The position numbers and the translations under genes are program-made. Positions 36,628 to 45,833 of a stretch of 64,000 bases of DNA are shown one piece after another. The DNA comes from Actinomadura fibrosa (GTDB taxonomy: Bacteria; Actinomycetota; Actinomycetes; Streptosporangiales; Streptosporangiaceae). The stretch covers positions 33,992-97,991 of the forward strand of contig NZ_CAACUY010000014.1 in assembly GCF_900659615.1 (NCBI RefSeq), written 5' to 3'. Numbering within the stretch: position 1 is the stretch's first letter; the number at the start of each line of letters is the position of its first letter. The notes beneath the pieces were generated by a model that saw nothing but the letters and a program-made list of their open reading frames with translations, was not told the origin of the DNA and did not search any database.

Positions 36628-38079
36628 GTGCCTCTTCGCGACGGACGTCTGAGCCACGACATCGATCCCTCCGACCGCTCCCCGCAGGACGCCTGCGGGG
36701 TGTTCGGCGTCTGGGTCCCCGCGGACCAGGCGTCGCGGGCCGAGGTGAGCAAGCTCACCTACTACGGCCTGTACGCCCTCCAGCACCGCGGGCAGGAGTC
36801 GGCCGGCATCGCGGTCAGCGACGGCTCCCGCATCGTCGTCTTCAAGGACATGGGCCTCGTCGCCCAGGTCTTCGACGAGTCGGTGCTTAACACGCTGCGC
36901 GGCCACATCGCCGTGGGCCACTGCCGCTACTCCACGACCGGGTCGCCCACGTGGGAGAACGCCCAGCCCACGTTCAGGCCGACCGACGCGGGCGGGCTGG
37001 CGCTCGTCCACAACGGCAACCTCATCAACACCCCGGAGCTGGCGGCCCGCCTGGACGCCGGAGTCCTCAACGCCACCAGCGACACCGAGGTCCTGACCGC
37101 CCTCCTGGCCACCCGCGAGGGCGGCCCCCTCGCGGCGGCGCGCGACATCCTCCCGGCGACGCGCGGCGCGTACTCCCTCGTGTTCATGGACGAGGGGACG
37201 CTCTACGCCGCCCGCGACCCGGAGGGCATCCGCCCGCTCGTCCTGGGCGCGCTGGAGGACCGCGGCTGGGTGGTCGCGTCCGAGACCGCCGGGCTCGACA
37301 TCGTGGGCGCGCGCTTCGTCCGCGAGATCGAGCCGGGCGAGCTGATCGCCATCGACGGCGACGGCGTCCGCTCCGAGCGGTTCGCCGAGGCGCGCCCGAA
37401 GGGCTGCCTGTTCGAGTACGTGTACCTGGCGAGACCCGACACGACCATCGCCGGGCGCAGCGTCCAGGCGACCCGCGTCGAGGTGGGGCGCCGGCTGGCC
37501 GCCGAGCATCCCGTGGAGGCCGACCTCGTCATCCCGACGCCGGAGTCGGGCACCCCGGCGGCGATCGGCTACGCCGAGGCGTCCGGGATCCCGTACGGCC
37601 AGGGGCTGGTGAAGAACTCCTACGTGGGCCGGACGTTCATCCAGCCGTCCCAGACCATCCGCCAGCTCGGCATCCGCCTCAAGCTCAACCCGCTGCGCGA
37701 GGCCATCGAGGGCAAGCGCCTCATCGTGGTGGACGACTCGATCGTGCGGGGCAACACCCAGCGCGCGATCGTGTCGATGCTGCGGGACGCGGGCGCCAGC
37801 GAGGTCCACGTGCGGATTTCCAGCCCGCCCGTGGCGTGGCCGTGCTTCTACGGCATCGACTTCGCCACCCGGGCCGAGCTCATCGCCGGCAACCTGTCGG
37901 TGGAGGAGATCCGCGACTCCATCGGCGCCGACTCCCTCGGCTACGTCTCCCTGGACGAGCTCATCTCCGCCACGCGCATCGCCAAGGACAGGCTGTGCCG
38001 GGCGTGCTTCGACGGCGTCTACCCCATCGAGGTGGAGCAGGACGCCCGCGGCAAGCACCTCCTTGAGGCCGGTCGATGA
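36628..38079 (+). CDS. purF: Amidophosphoribosyltransferase
   Basis: 483 residues. The class II glutaminase domain begins after a propeptide with Cys23 (QDACGVFGVW), with LQHRGQESAGIAV. The PRTase domain has LIVVDDSIVRGNT, and cysteines in AWPCFYGID and DRLCRACFDG can ligate the 4Fe-4S cluster of B. subtilis-type PurF. It catalyses the first committed purine step, PRPP to phosphoribosylamine. GTG at 36628 was chosen to match the usual short propeptide; GTG at 36601 is possible. A TAGACT box 8 bp upstream hints at a leaderless or near-leaderless transcript. The stop overlaps purM (ATGA). Confidence 0.95.
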   Translation: MPLRDGRLSHDIDPSDRSPQDACGVFGVWVPADQASRAEVSKLTYYGLYALQHRGQESAGIAVSDGSRIVVFKDMGLVAQVFDESVLNTLRGHIAVGHCRYSTTGSPTWENAQPTFRPTDAGGLALVHNGNLINTPELAARLDAGVLNATSDTEVLTALLATREGGPLAAARDILPATRGAYSLVFMDEGTLYAARDPEGIRPLVLGALEDRGWVVASETAGLDIVGARFVREIEPGELIAIDGDGVRSERFAEARPKGCLFEYVYLARPDTTIAGRSVQATRVEVGRRLAAEHPVEADLVIPTPESGTPAAIGYAEASGIPYGQGLVKNSYVGRTFIQPSQTIRQLGIRLKLNPLREAIEGKRLIVVDDSIVRGNTQRAIVSMLRDAGASEVHVRISSPPVAWPCFYGIDFATRAELIAGNLSVEEIRDSIGADSLGYVSLDELISATRIAKDRLCRACFDGVYPIEVEQDARGKHLLEAGR

Positions 38080-39125
38080 CCCGTCCTACGGGCCGACCGG
38101 TGACGTCGTACGAGGCCGCCGGGGTCGACATCGCGGCGGGCGAGCGCGCCGTCGAGCTGATGAAGTCCCGGGTGGCCCGCTCGCGTCGTCCTGAGGTCGT
38201 GGACGACGCGAGCGGGTTCGCGGGTCTCTTCGACGCCTCGGCCTTCCTGCGCTACAAGCGTCCCCTGCTCGCCACGTCCACGGACGGGGTCGGCACCAAG
38301 GTCGACCTGGCGCGCCGTCTCGGGATCTACGACACCGTCGGGCACGACCTGGTGGGCATGGTCATCGACGACCTCGCCGTGTGCGGGGCCGAACCGCTGT
38401 TCATGACGGACTACATCGCCTGCGGCAAGGTCGTCCCCGAGCGGATCGCCGACATCGTCGGCGGTATCGCCGACGCGTGCGCGCTCGCCGGCTGCGCCCT
38501 CGTCGGCGGCGAGACGGCCGAGCATCCGGGGCTCCTGGAGGCGGACGAGTTCGACATCGCCGGCGCCGGGACGGGTGTCGTCGAGGCGGACGAGCTGCTC
38601 GGCCCGGACCGGGTCCGCGCGGGCGACGCCGTCATCGCCATGGCCTCGTCGGGCATCCACTCGAACGGGTACTCCCTCGTCCGGCACATCCTCGCCACGA
38701 CGGAGCTGGAGCTTGAGTCCGAGCCGGGAGAGCTCGACCGTCCGCTCGGCGAGGAACTGCTCACCCCCACGCGCATCTACGCCCAGGACTGCCTGGCCCT
38801 GACGCGAGCCGGGGGTGTCCGAGCGTTCGCCCACATCACCGGAGGCGGTCTCGCGGCGAACCTCGCCCGCTCCCTGCCGCCGACCGCGGACGCCGTGCTG
38901 GACCGCTCCTCGTGGGAGGTCCCGGCGCTCTTCCGCGTCCTGCAACGGCACGGCGACGTCCCGCAGGCCGAGATGGACAAGACGTTCAACCTGGGCGTCG
39001 GCATGGCCGCGATCGTCGCTCCCGACACCGCCGACGCGGCGCTCCGGCTGCTCGCCGACCGCGGCGTCCCGGCCTGGCACCTCGGCGAGATCACCGCGGG
39101 CACGGGCAGCGCCGTCCTCGGCTGA
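38076..39125 (+). CDS. purM: Phosphoribosylformylglycinamidine cyclo-ligase
   Basis: 349 residues, full length. AIR synthetase motifs: LATSTDGVGTKVDLARRLG, GHDLVGMVIDDL, CALVGGETAEHPG, ASSGIHSNGYSLVR and HITGGGL. It closes the imidazole ring, FGAM plus ATP to AIR, directly after the PurL step. The start overlaps the purF stop by 4 bp, so the two are translationally coupled. Confidence 0.95.
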   Translation: MTRPTGRPVTSYEAAGVDIAAGERAVELMKSRVARSRRPEVVDDASGFAGLFDASAFLRYKRPLLATSTDGVGTKVDLARRLGIYDTVGHDLVGMVIDDLAVCGAEPLFMTDYIACGKVVPERIADIVGGIADACALAGCALVGGETAEHPGLLEADEFDIAGAGTGVVEADELLGPDRVRAGDAVIAMASSGIHSNGYSLVRHILATTELELESEPGELDRPLGEELLTPTRIYAQDCLALTRAGGVRAFAHITGGGLAANLARSLPPTADAVLDRSSWEVPALFRVLQRHGDVPQAEMDKTFNLGVGMAAIVAPDTADAALRLLADRGVPAWHLGEITAGTGSAVLG

Positions 39126-39180
39126 CAGATGCCCGCGGCCGGTCCGCGAACTCCGGCGGTTGCCGGGACGTCGGACAGGT

Positions 39181-39924
39181 GTGATCACTCGCTGGAAGCG
39201 CGGAAAGGACCGCGAACGGCCCCAGAAGCCCGCTGAGCCCCTTTCGGGCCTCGTGAGTCTCCTGGGACGAGTGAGACGCTGGGCGGGGCCCCTGAGCGTT
39301 CTCGGCGGCCTCGGGGCCTACGCCGTGCTGGCGCCGACGGCCTGGGTGTACGCGGACACCGCCCATTGCCGGGCATCCGTGGCGAACGTCCCCGAAACGC
39401 CGGTCGCGCTGGTCCTCGGCGCGGGGATCTGGCGCGACCAGCCCTCGCCGCTGCTGGCGCGCAGGCTCGACCTGGCCGCGGAGCTGTACCGCCGCGGCAA
39501 GGTGAAGGTCCTGCTGGTCTCCGGCGACAACCGGGTCAAGGGCTACGACGAGCCGACCGTGATGCGGGCCTACCTGGCGGGCAAGGGAGTCCCGGAACGC
39601 AAGGTGGTGCGTGACTTCGCGGGCCTGGACACCTGGGACTCCTGCGCCCGCGCCAAGCGCATCTTCGGCGTGACGCGTCTCACCGTCGTCACGCAGGACT
39701 TCCACCTGCCCAGGGCCGTGGCGCTCTGCCGGGCCGCGGGCATCGAGGCATGGGGTGTAGGCGACGACAGCATGGGCGGTGGACGCACCCAGGCGACCCT
39801 CAACGGCTACGCCAGGGAGCCGCTCGCCATGATGAAGGCCATGGGCAACCTGGCGCTACGGCCCGACCCGGCGCTGCTCGGCAAGGCGGAACCCGGCGTG
39901 AAGCAGGCGCTGGCCTCACCCTGA
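39181..39924 (+). CDS. SanA/YdcF-like DUF218 membrane protein
   Basis: 247 residues. A basic cytosolic start is followed by one membrane segment (about 35-60) and the DUF218 domain: ALVLGAGIWRDQPSPLLARR, VLLVSGDN, DTWDSCARAKRIF and LTVVTQDFHLPRAVALC. SanA-like proteins contribute to envelope barrier function; a nucleotide or sugar substrate has been suggested for the fold but is unproven. GTG at 39181 was chosen as the first start before the membrane segment; 55 bp after purM, so probably co-transcribed. Confidence 0.8.
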   Translation: MITRWKRGKDRERPQKPAEPLSGLVSLLGRVRRWAGPLSVLGGLGAYAVLAPTAWVYADTAHCRASVANVPETPVALVLGAGIWRDQPSPLLARRLDLAAELYRRGKVKVLLVSGDNRVKGYDEPTVMRAYLAGKGVPERKVVRDFAGLDTWDSCARAKRIFGVTRLTVVTQDFHLPRAVALCRAAGIEAWGVGDDSMGGGRTQATLNGYAREPLAMMKAMGNLALRPDPALLGKAEPGVKQALASP

Positions 39925-39993
39925 CCGGCGCACACCGAACGACGCGCGCGGATCCGGGCGGCGCGCACTGAACGACCGGCGCGCGCAAACAAA

Positions 39994-40023
39994 CGCCACT
40001 GCCCGGTCGCCCGGGCAGTGGCG
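39994..40023. terminator. Bidirectional hairpin terminator
   Basis: 13-bp stem CGCCACTGCCCGG/CCGGGCAGTGGCG with a 4-nt loop TCGC, between the convergent DUF218 and DUF3073 genes. An A-rich run (AAACAAA) just before it would serve as a U-tract for the minus-strand transcript. Confidence 0.8.
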
Positions 40024-40038
40024 GGATGTTTCAGCCGG

Positions 40039-40242
40039 TCAACCGGAGGTGCCGTCCTTGCGCTCCTCCGTGCCGTAGTCCTCGGCGTAGTCAGCGTACT
40101 TCTCGGCGAGTTCGTCGTAGTCGTCGCCGGAGTCGTTGACTCCCAGTTCGCTCTTCAGGCGGTCGAGATCCGTGTTGCCGCTGTTGTACTTGAGCTGGCG
40201 GGCAACCTTCACCTGCTTGGCCTTGGCTCGGCCGCGACCCAT
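40039..40242 (-). CDS. DUF3073 small acidic protein
   Basis: 67 residues: MGRGRAKAKQVKVARQLKYN, then an acidic tail (DDYDELAEKYADYAEDY). This is the conserved actinobacterial DUF3073 protein that, from memory, follows purM in Streptomyces too. The start at 40242 gives the invariant MGRGRAKAK. The basic N-terminus suggests nucleic acid or ribosome association, but its function is not known. Confidence 0.88.
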   Translation of the reverse strand: MGRGRAKAKQVKVARQLKYNSGNTDLDRLKSELGVNDSGDDYDELAEKYADYAEDYGTEERKDGTSG

Positions 40243-40617
40243 TGGCTCGACCCCCTCGATGGTCAGGGCTTTCGTGGGCCCATCAACGCGCGCGTGTACC
40301 ACACGAACCGGTGCCTGATGAGCCATGCGTCAGTCACGGATACAACCGTACCCGTTTTGCGCCCGGCTCGGTACATCGACGGTGCGTGGCGGCGTCCTTG
40401 TTGCGCAGAAGACAGTGTATCCGCTGGTCGGCCGCCTGCGGACGTGGAACGCCACGGAAGCGGGACGCCTCCGTCCGGCCTGTTCAGAGCGGCGCGGAGG
40501 CCGCCGTGGAACGATGTAAGGCGCTCCACGGCGGCTTCTAGGACGGTCCAATCAGGCTTGGAGGGCACCTGTGGGGAAGCCCGCTCCGCACCCGGGGCGA
40601 TCTCCGGGACGGTCCGT
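40243..40617. other. Intergenic region between DUF3073 and vdh
   Basis: 375 bp without a convincing gene; GC at third positions is unlike coding sequence in all frames. It holds the DUF3073 promoter and the vdh terminator hairpin. Confidence 0.5.
40500..40535 (-). terminator. Hairpin downstream of vdh
   Basis: 11-bp stem GCCGCCGTGGA (40500-40510) with TCCACGGCGGC (40525-40535) and a 14-nt loop, 83 bp past the vdh stop. Confidence 0.65.
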
Positions 40618-41700
40618 TCAGACCAGGATCCCGCGCAGCCGACCGATCTCGGACATGCGCCGCTCGGCGAGCCGGTCGGCGGCGACCGCCGGCGGGACGC
40701 CCTCGTCGGCGGCCAGCTCGAAGATCTTCTGGGTGGTCTCGAAGATGCCCGCCGCGCGGGCCTTGGCCCGCTCGAAGTCGAACCCGTCGATCTCGTCCGC
40801 GACCTGGATGACGCCGCCGGAGTTGACCACGTAGTCGGGGGCGTAGAGGACGCCCCGGTCGGCGAGGCTCTTCTCGATGCCGGTGTGGGCGAGCTGGTTG
40901 TTGGCGGCGCCGCACACGACCCGGGCCTTCAGGACGGGCACGGTGTCGTCGTCGAGCGACCCGCCGAGCGCGCACGGCGCGTACACGTCGATCTCGTCGC
41001 GGATCAGTGCGTCCCTGTCCGCGACGACCTCGACCTCCGGGTGCAGCGCCCGCACCCGCTCGACGGCGGACTCGGCGACGTCGCACACCACGACGTCGGC
41101 GCCGTCCTCACGCAGGTGCTCGACGAGCCGGTGCCCCACCTTGCCGACACCCTCCACACCGACGCGCCGTCCACGCAGCGTGGGCGCGCCCCACACGCTC
41201 TTGGCGGCGGCGCGCATCCCCTGGAACACGCCGAAGGCGGTGAGGATCGACGAGTCGCCCGCCCCGCCGTGCTCGACCGTCCGCCCGGTGACGAAGCGGG
41301 ACTCGCGCGCGACGACGTCCATGTCCTCGCTGTAGGTGCCGACGTCGCACGCGGTGTAGTAGCGGCCGTTCAGCGTCTGCACGAAGCGCCCGTAGGCCCG
41401 GAGCAGCGCCTCCGACTTGTCGATGGCGGGATCGCCGATGATGACGGCCTTGCCTCCGCCGAGGTCCAGTCCCGCGAGGGCGTTCTTGTACGCCATGCCG
41501 CGGGACAGGTTCAGCACGTCCGCGAGTGCCTCCTCCTCCGATTCGTACGGGTAGAACCGGGTGCCGCCCAGCGCGGGGCCGAGCGCGGTGGAGTAGATCG
41601 CGATGATCGCGCGCAGGCCGCTCGCCTCGTCCTGGCAGAAGACGACCTGCTCGTGTCGGGGTTCGGTGCCCTTGTGGGGCGCCCCGAAGACATTAGGCAC
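40618..41700 (-). CDS. vdh: Valine (branched-chain) dehydrogenase
   Basis: 360 residues of the Glu/Leu/Phe/Val dehydrogenase family. Substrate lysine region [15 protein letters not shown]-terminal [23 protein letters not shown]-binding motif [15 protein letters not shown]. Reaction: oxidative deamination of valine, leucine or isoleucine to the 2-oxoacid with NAD+. Gene order with purM, DUF3073 and bldC matches Streptomyces vdh as I recall. GTG at 41700 with GGAGG 9 nt upstream. Its products are the substrates of the Bkd complex at 13.9-17.4 kb. Confidence 0.92.
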   Translation of the reverse strand: MPNVFGAPHKGTEPRHEQVVFCQDEASGLRAIIAIYSTALGPALGGTRFYPYESEEEALADVLNLSRGMAYKNALAGLDLGGGKAVIIGDPAIDKSEALLRAYGRFVQTLNGRYYTACDVGTYSEDMDVVARESRFVTGRTVEHGGAGDSSILTAFGVFQGMRAAAKSVWGAPTLRGRRVGVEGVGKVGHRLVEHLREDGADVVVCDVAESAVERVRALHPEVEVVADRDALIRDEIDVYAPCALGGSLDDDTVPVLKARVVCGAANNQLAHTGIEKSLADRGVLYAPDYVVNSGGVIQVADEIDGFDFERAKARAAGIFETTQKIFELAADEGVPPAVAADRLAERRMSEIGRLRGILV

Positions 41701-41872
41701 GGTAGTGCCCTCCTCTCCGTCTTGAGATCAGACTAAGGGCGGCACGCTCGGTGAGGCCTGTCCCCGGGCGTATTCGCCGGTGCGGTGACCGCCTCCCGCG
41801 GCGAGGTAACACGGCCGTCTCGGTGGCCCGGACGCGCCGTCGGCGCGGACGGTCCCGTGCCACGATGCGGTT

Positions 41873-42787
41873 GTGTTTCCGTACGCCGCGTACTTACGGG
41901 TATATGAACCGGTGACCGCCTTCCCGGAACCGGCGCGGACCCTGTGGACGGCCTACGCCGACTCCAGGAGGCGCCCCCGGCGGATCCAGGCGCTCGGGGC
42001 GGAGCACCGCGGCGCCGCGCACCGGCTCGTCGCCCGGCCCCCCGAAGTGGTGCCCGACCGGGAGAGCAGGGACGCCTACGTGCGGCGGTCCGGCGACATG
42101 ATCTTCGTGTGCCCGTGGGAGACGCGGCTGCGCTCCTGGCTGGCGTTCGAGCGCTTCCGGACGGAGCAGTCGGCGAGCGTCGCGGCCGCGTTCGTCCCCC
42201 CGGTCGTCGCGGAGCGGGCGATACGCGAGTTCGAGCAGTGGAAGCTGCTCGGCCGGCCGCTGCGCCCCTCGATCCTGACCAGCACCTGGCACGTCCCCCT
42301 GGCCTGGTTCGTGCCGTTCGCCCGTACGGAGCGGTGCCTGATGCTCGGCGCGCCCGGCACGGGCTACCGCAAGACGGACGACGCGCTCAACGAACACGCA
42401 GGTCATGGCCCTGCGACGGCCGCTCGGGCGCGTACCCTCATCTACGTCACCTCGATGGGGGAGGCGCGGCGCAGGATCGCCGCCGCCCTGCCCGTGGTGC
42501 GCGGCGACCTCGGCGGACGGGGCGGGACCGTCCCGCTGTCGGCCGGGGCGCTGGAGACGGTCGGCCGCTGGCTCGGCGAGTTCCACCCGCGCGCGCTGGT
42601 CGAGCTCGACTACGGCGGTCTCGTGCACCTCCTGGACGACGTCAGCCTCCGCGCCGACGAGTCGGTGGCCGAGACGGCCGTGGCGCTCGCCGCGATGGAG
42701 CGCGGTGAGGTCGAGCTGGCCGTCGCGATGTACAAGCGTCTCCTCGCGCGGTGGCGCCCCGTACGGGCGCTGGAATCGGCGAACTAA
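41873..42787 (+). CDS. Conserved actinobacterial protein of unknown function
   Basis: 304 residues, cytosolic, no signal peptide or membrane segment. Features include MFPYAAYLRVYEPVTAFPEP near the start, WHVPLAWFVPFARTERCLML in the middle, and LVELDYGGLVHLLDDVSLRA then DESVAETAVALAAMERGEV near the end. I recall a homologue between vdh and bldC in Streptomyces, so the position is conserved. GTG at 41873 starts the conserved block. No catalytic motif is visible. Divergent from vdh, 274 bp upstream of bldC. Confidence 0.75.
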   Translation: MFPYAAYLRVYEPVTAFPEPARTLWTAYADSRRRPRRIQALGAEHRGAAHRLVARPPEVVPDRESRDAYVRRSGDMIFVCPWETRLRSWLAFERFRTEQSASVAAAFVPPVVAERAIREFEQWKLLGRPLRPSILTSTWHVPLAWFVPFARTERCLMLGAPGTGYRKTDDALNEHAGHGPATAARARTLIYVTSMGEARRRIAAALPVVRGDLGGRGGTVPLSAGALETVGRWLGEFHPRALVELDYGGLVHLLDDVSLRADESVAETAVALAAMERGEVELAVAMYKRLLARWRPVRALESAN

Positions 42788-43061
42788 AACAAATTTCCCG
42801 AATCCGCGCGCGATACGACTATACGTGTCGCTAGAATCACGCAGCGTGACCCGTTGGCCACCCGAGACGCGCAGCTCCCCGCGCCCGCGGGGATGTTTGC
42901 ACGCAACTACCGCCAGGAACTTGCTTGTTGCGCTGAGTGGTGGCAAGGTTACACGTTGTGATGTCATAGTGGCTCTTTCGGGCCATAGGGGACATCAGTG
43001 AACCGCGCGAGGATCAATCGCAGGATCGCTGTCATCGGTCCATGGAGGAGAGGCCGCAAAC

Positions 43062-43265
43062 ATGTCAGCACGTACGCCAGAGGCCGAGCCCCTGCTGACG
43101 CCGGCGGAGGTGGCGACGATGTTCCGCGTCGACCCCAAGACCGTCACGCGGTGGGCGAAGGCCGGAAAGCTCACGTCCATCCGCACGCTCGGCGGGCACC
43201 GGCGCTACCGCGAGGCGGAAGTGCGGGCGCTGCTGGCGGGAATCCCGCAGCAGCGATCGGAGTAG
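43062..43265 (+). CDS. bldC: Developmental regulator BldC (MerR-like)
   Basis: 67 residues, nearly identical from memory to Streptomyces BldC: LLTPAEVATMFRVDPKTVTR, WAKAGKLTSIRTLGGHRRYR. BldC is a single winged HTH domain that binds direct repeats cooperatively and holds back entry into development. ATG at 43062 has GGAGGAGAGG upstream. A 274-bp untranslated/promoter region precedes it, with A/T-rich segments (42787-42842 and 42920-42975) likely to hold the promoters. A double hairpin follows. Confidence 0.95.
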   Translation: MSARTPEAEPLLTPAEVATMFRVDPKTVTRWAKAGKLTSIRTLGGHRRYREAEVRALLAGIPQQRSE

Positions 43266-43273
43266 GTCTCCGG

Positions 43274-43314
43274 CCGGCGGGGCTCCCGCCGGAACCGCCG
43301 GGCGCGCCCGGCGG
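43274..43314 (+). terminator. Tandem hairpin terminator after bldC
   Basis: Two adjacent 8-bp hairpins: CCGGCGGG/CCCGCCGG (43274-43292, 3-nt loop) and CCGCCGGG/CCCGGCGG (43295-43314, 4-nt loop), beginning 9 bp after the bldC stop. Confidence 0.7.
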
Positions 43315-43326
43315 AGCAGTGGGGGG

Positions 43327-43485
43327 TCAGGAGGCCGCTGGGCGACCTCGCGCGTCGACTGCACGCGAGGATGGTCCAGAGGCCTCCTGAACGACAAGGT
43401 CAGGGCCGCGGTACTCCGAGAACCGCGGTCCAAGGCCGGATGCCGTGAACACGGACGTCCCGCCCGCGAACCACGGGCGGGACGT
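43327..43485. other. Densely structured region between bldC and tetR
   Basis: Three nested or successive inverted repeats: outer arms TCAGGAGGCC (43327-43336) with GGCCTCCTGA (43381-43390) enclosing CCTCGCG/CGCGAGG (43346-43370); CCGCGGT/ACCGCGG (43406-43428); and a perfect 12-bp stem ACGTCCCGCCCG/CGGGCGGGACGT (43455-43485). The last is a good terminator for the tetR transcript or a bidirectional one. The nested part is more elaborate than a terminator needs and could be a small RNA. Confidence 0.5.
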
Positions 43486-43638
43486 TCGCATGCCATCCGG
43501 CCACTGTTTCCTACCGAACCGTGCCCGCTCGGCCCGCGTACAGCGCATGATCGCGGACCGCAGGCGCGGGATGTCGGAGTGTGTCCGGTTTGGGACGCGT
43601 GCGACGGAAGCGACCACAAGAGGACAGATGGACGTTCC

Positions 43639-44319
43639 TCAGGACTTCGGTTCCAGCTCTTCCTGAGCCAGCCGGTCGAAGAGGGCGCCCGTGCCCGGGT
43701 CGTGGCGTCCGGCCACGTGCAGCAGCACCACGAGCTGGTCGACCAGCAGGCTCTCCAGCTCCGGGCGGGTCACGTCGCGGTTCTCCAGCCAGTCCAGCCC
43801 GGCGGTCTCCACCGACGCCATCCATGAACGCAGCGTGATGCGGAGGATGGGCGGCGGCGCGTCCACGTCCAGGGCGTGCAGGATGCGGCCGAGCAGCAGC
43901 TGGCGGATCCCGTCGACGATCTCGCCGACCTCGCCCGACCGGTCCGCCGGGCCCCCGCGGAGCAGCGCCGTGAAGCCCGCGGCGTGGCTCTCCACGAAGT
44001 CGAAGTACCGCTCCAGCGAGACGCGCAGGCGGTCGAGCGGCGACCCCTCGGTGGGCGGTTCGAGCAGCACGGACAGTTGCTTCGCGGCGCTGCCGAGCGC
44101 CGCGATGTACAGCTCGTACTTGCCGCCGAAGTAGTGGTAGACCAGCGCCCGCGAGGCGCCCGCCGCGGCCGCGACGTCGTCGATCGAGATGTCCTCGGGC
44201 GGCCGGGTGCTGAACAGCTGCAGCGCCGCCTCGATCAGTTCGTCCCGCCGCTCGTCGACGCTGAGCCTGCGGCGTCCTCGCCCGCCGCCCTGCCGGCTCC
44301 GCGCCTTCCCGCCGGCCAC
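43639..44319 (-). CDS. TetR-family transcriptional regulator
   Basis: 226 residues. N-terminal HTH at about 24-70: DERRDELIEAALQLFSTRPP, ISIDDVAAAAGASRALVYHY and FGGKYELYIAAL. The C-terminal ligand domain is helical with no family beyond TetR apparent. GTG at 44319 is chosen because GGGAGA lies 6 nt before it; in-frame codons continue upstream to 44514. Divergent from the LacI-type gene; it may control that or itself. Ligand unknown. Confidence 0.87.
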   Translation of the reverse strand: MAGGKARSRQGGGRGRRRLSVDERRDELIEAALQLFSTRPPEDISIDDVAAAAGASRALVYHYFGGKYELYIAALGSAAKQLSVLLEPPTEGSPLDRLRVSLERYFDFVESHAAGFTALLRGGPADRSGEVGEIVDGIRQLLLGRILHALDVDAPPPILRITLRSWMASVETAGLDWLENRDVTRPELESLLVDQLVVLLHVAGRHDPGTGALFDRLAQEELEPKS

Positions 44320-44717
44320 CGCACGATCTCCCACCTGGGCAGCGTATCCGAGGCCGGACGGCCGCAGGCGCCGTCCGCGGAGGGCCTCCGGCGGTTTCGC
44401 CGGGCCGCCGTCCCCGCCATGATCGCCCGGCGTCCCTGCTCCGCAGGGTGACGGCGCCCCGTCCCGCCGGCCGGGCGGGGGGTGGGGATTCCGCCTCCGC
44501 GCGGCGGTGTTCATGCCCCGGCGCGCCTGTGATCCAGAACACCACTGCCCTGAACTGCCATTGGCGGACGCCCGTTACTCACTGTTGCGACGATATGGGG
44601 TGAAGGCGAGGCATCATGGCATCTCCTCCCGAGCGGAGGAAGGCGCGACGACTCCCCGCAACGGATCCCCGGAGCGCCGTCACGGCAGGTCCCGCAGGCC
44701 CCCCTGGACGGAGTGCC
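44320..44717. other. Divergent intergenic region, tetR/lacI
   Basis: About 400 bp with open frames in both directions that may partly be coding if upstream starts are used (44514 for tetR, 44616 for lacI), but third-position GC is low there. I see no clear palindromic operator. Confidence 0.4.
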
Positions 44718-45833
44718 ATGTCAGCTGGTGAAGGAAGCCCCCCGCACAACAGGCCGGTGCCGGGAGAGGGCGCGGTGCCCCCGCCGCGCAACGGCCCCTC
44801 TTCCCCCGGGCGCGGTGACGAGGGGAGGAGCGTCCCCGCGCCGAAACCGACGATCCGCAACGTCGCGGAGCGCGCCGGCGTGTCCAAGTCGCTGGTCTCC
44901 CTGGTCATGCGGGGCTCGCCGCATGTGAGCGAACGCAGGCGGCAGGCCGTCCTCCAGGCGGCGCGCGAGCTCGGCTACCGGCCCAACGCCGTGGCGCGCA
45001 GCCTGGTGGAGGGACGCACCCGGCTCATCGGCGCGATCGTCGCCGACCTGCACAACCCGTTCTTCGCCGAGTTCCTGGACGGCCTCCAGGAGAGCCTGCA
45101 CGGTGCCGGGCTCCGGATGCTCGTGGGCAGCGGCCGCTGGGACCCGCTCTTCGAGGCGGAGGCGGTCGAGGCGTTCCTGGAGATGCGGGTGGACGGCCTC
45201 GTCCTGCTCAGCGTCGTCCCGGAGTCCCTCAAGGAGGCGGCGGCCAGCGTCCCGGTGGTCGTGGTCGGGGAGCGGGACGTCGTCGGAGTGGACATCGTCG
45301 TCGACGACGACGAGCTCGGCGCGAGCCTCGCCGTCGACCACCTCGTCGAGCTGGGGCACCGGCGCATCGCGCACATCGAGGGGGCGCGCTCGACCACCGC
45401 GCGCTACCGGCGCGCCGGATACGAGAAGGCGATGCGGAGGCACGACCTGACCGACGAGATCGTCGTCGAGCCCGGCGACTTCACCGAGGAGGGCGGCTAC
45501 CGGGCCACCCGGGCGCTGCTGCGCCGCGACCCCCGGCCCACCGCGATCTTCGCGCCGAACGACCTCGTGGCGACCGGCGCGCTGTCGGCCGCGGACGAGC
45601 TGGAGATGCCGGTGCCGGCCCAGCTGTCGATCGTCGGGTACGACAACACGCACCTCGCCGCGATCCGGCACATCTCGCTGACGAGCGTGGACCAGCCCCG
45701 CCGGGACATGGGACGCGTGGCGGCCGAGCTGCTGACGGCGCGGATCGGCGATCCGGCGCGGGTCGCCCGGCAGAACCTCGTGGTCCCGCACCTGGTCGTG
45801 CGGTCGACGACGGGCCCCGCCCCCGTCCTGTAG
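44718..45833 (+). CDS. LacI-family transcriptional regulator
   Basis: 371 residues. A Pro/Gly-rich N-terminal tail of about 45 residues precedes the HTH (PTIRNVAERAGVSKSLVSLV, hinge region ELGYRPNAVARSLVEGRT) and the periplasmic-binding-like sensor domain (IGAIVADLHNPFFAEFLDGL to SLTSVDQPRRDMGRVAAELL). It should repress a sugar-related operon; no sugar genes adjoin it, though the ABC importer lies 8 kb away. ATG at 44718 has GGAG 5 nt upstream; ATG at 44616 is also possible and would lengthen the tail. Confidence 0.87.
   Translation: MSAGEGSPPHNRPVPGEGAVPPPRNGPSSPGRGDEGRSVPAPKPTIRNVAERAGVSKSLVSLVMRGSPHVSERRRQAVLQAARELGYRPNAVARSLVEGRTRLIGAIVADLHNPFFAEFLDGLQESLHGAGLRMLVGSGRWDPLFEAEAVEAFLEMRVDGLVLLSVVPESLKEAAASVPVVVVGERDVVGVDIVVDDDELGASLAVDHLVELGHRRIAHIEGARSTTARYRRAGYEKAMRRHDLTDEIVVEPGDFTEEGGYRATRALLRRDPRPTAIFAPNDLVATGALSAADELEMPVPAQLSIVGYDNTHLAAIRHISLTSVDQPRRDMGRVAAELLTARIGDPARVARQNLVVPHLVVRSTTGPAPVL

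Noticed and set aside
36130..38058. Long open frame antisense to purF continuing into the DUF4190 gene
   Set aside because: Only its last 123 codons (from 36501) are a real membrane protein; the rest mirrors purF.
40325..40519. 64-codon frame between DUF3073 and vdh
   Set aside because: Mixed third-position base use, no ribosome site and no recognisable sequence.
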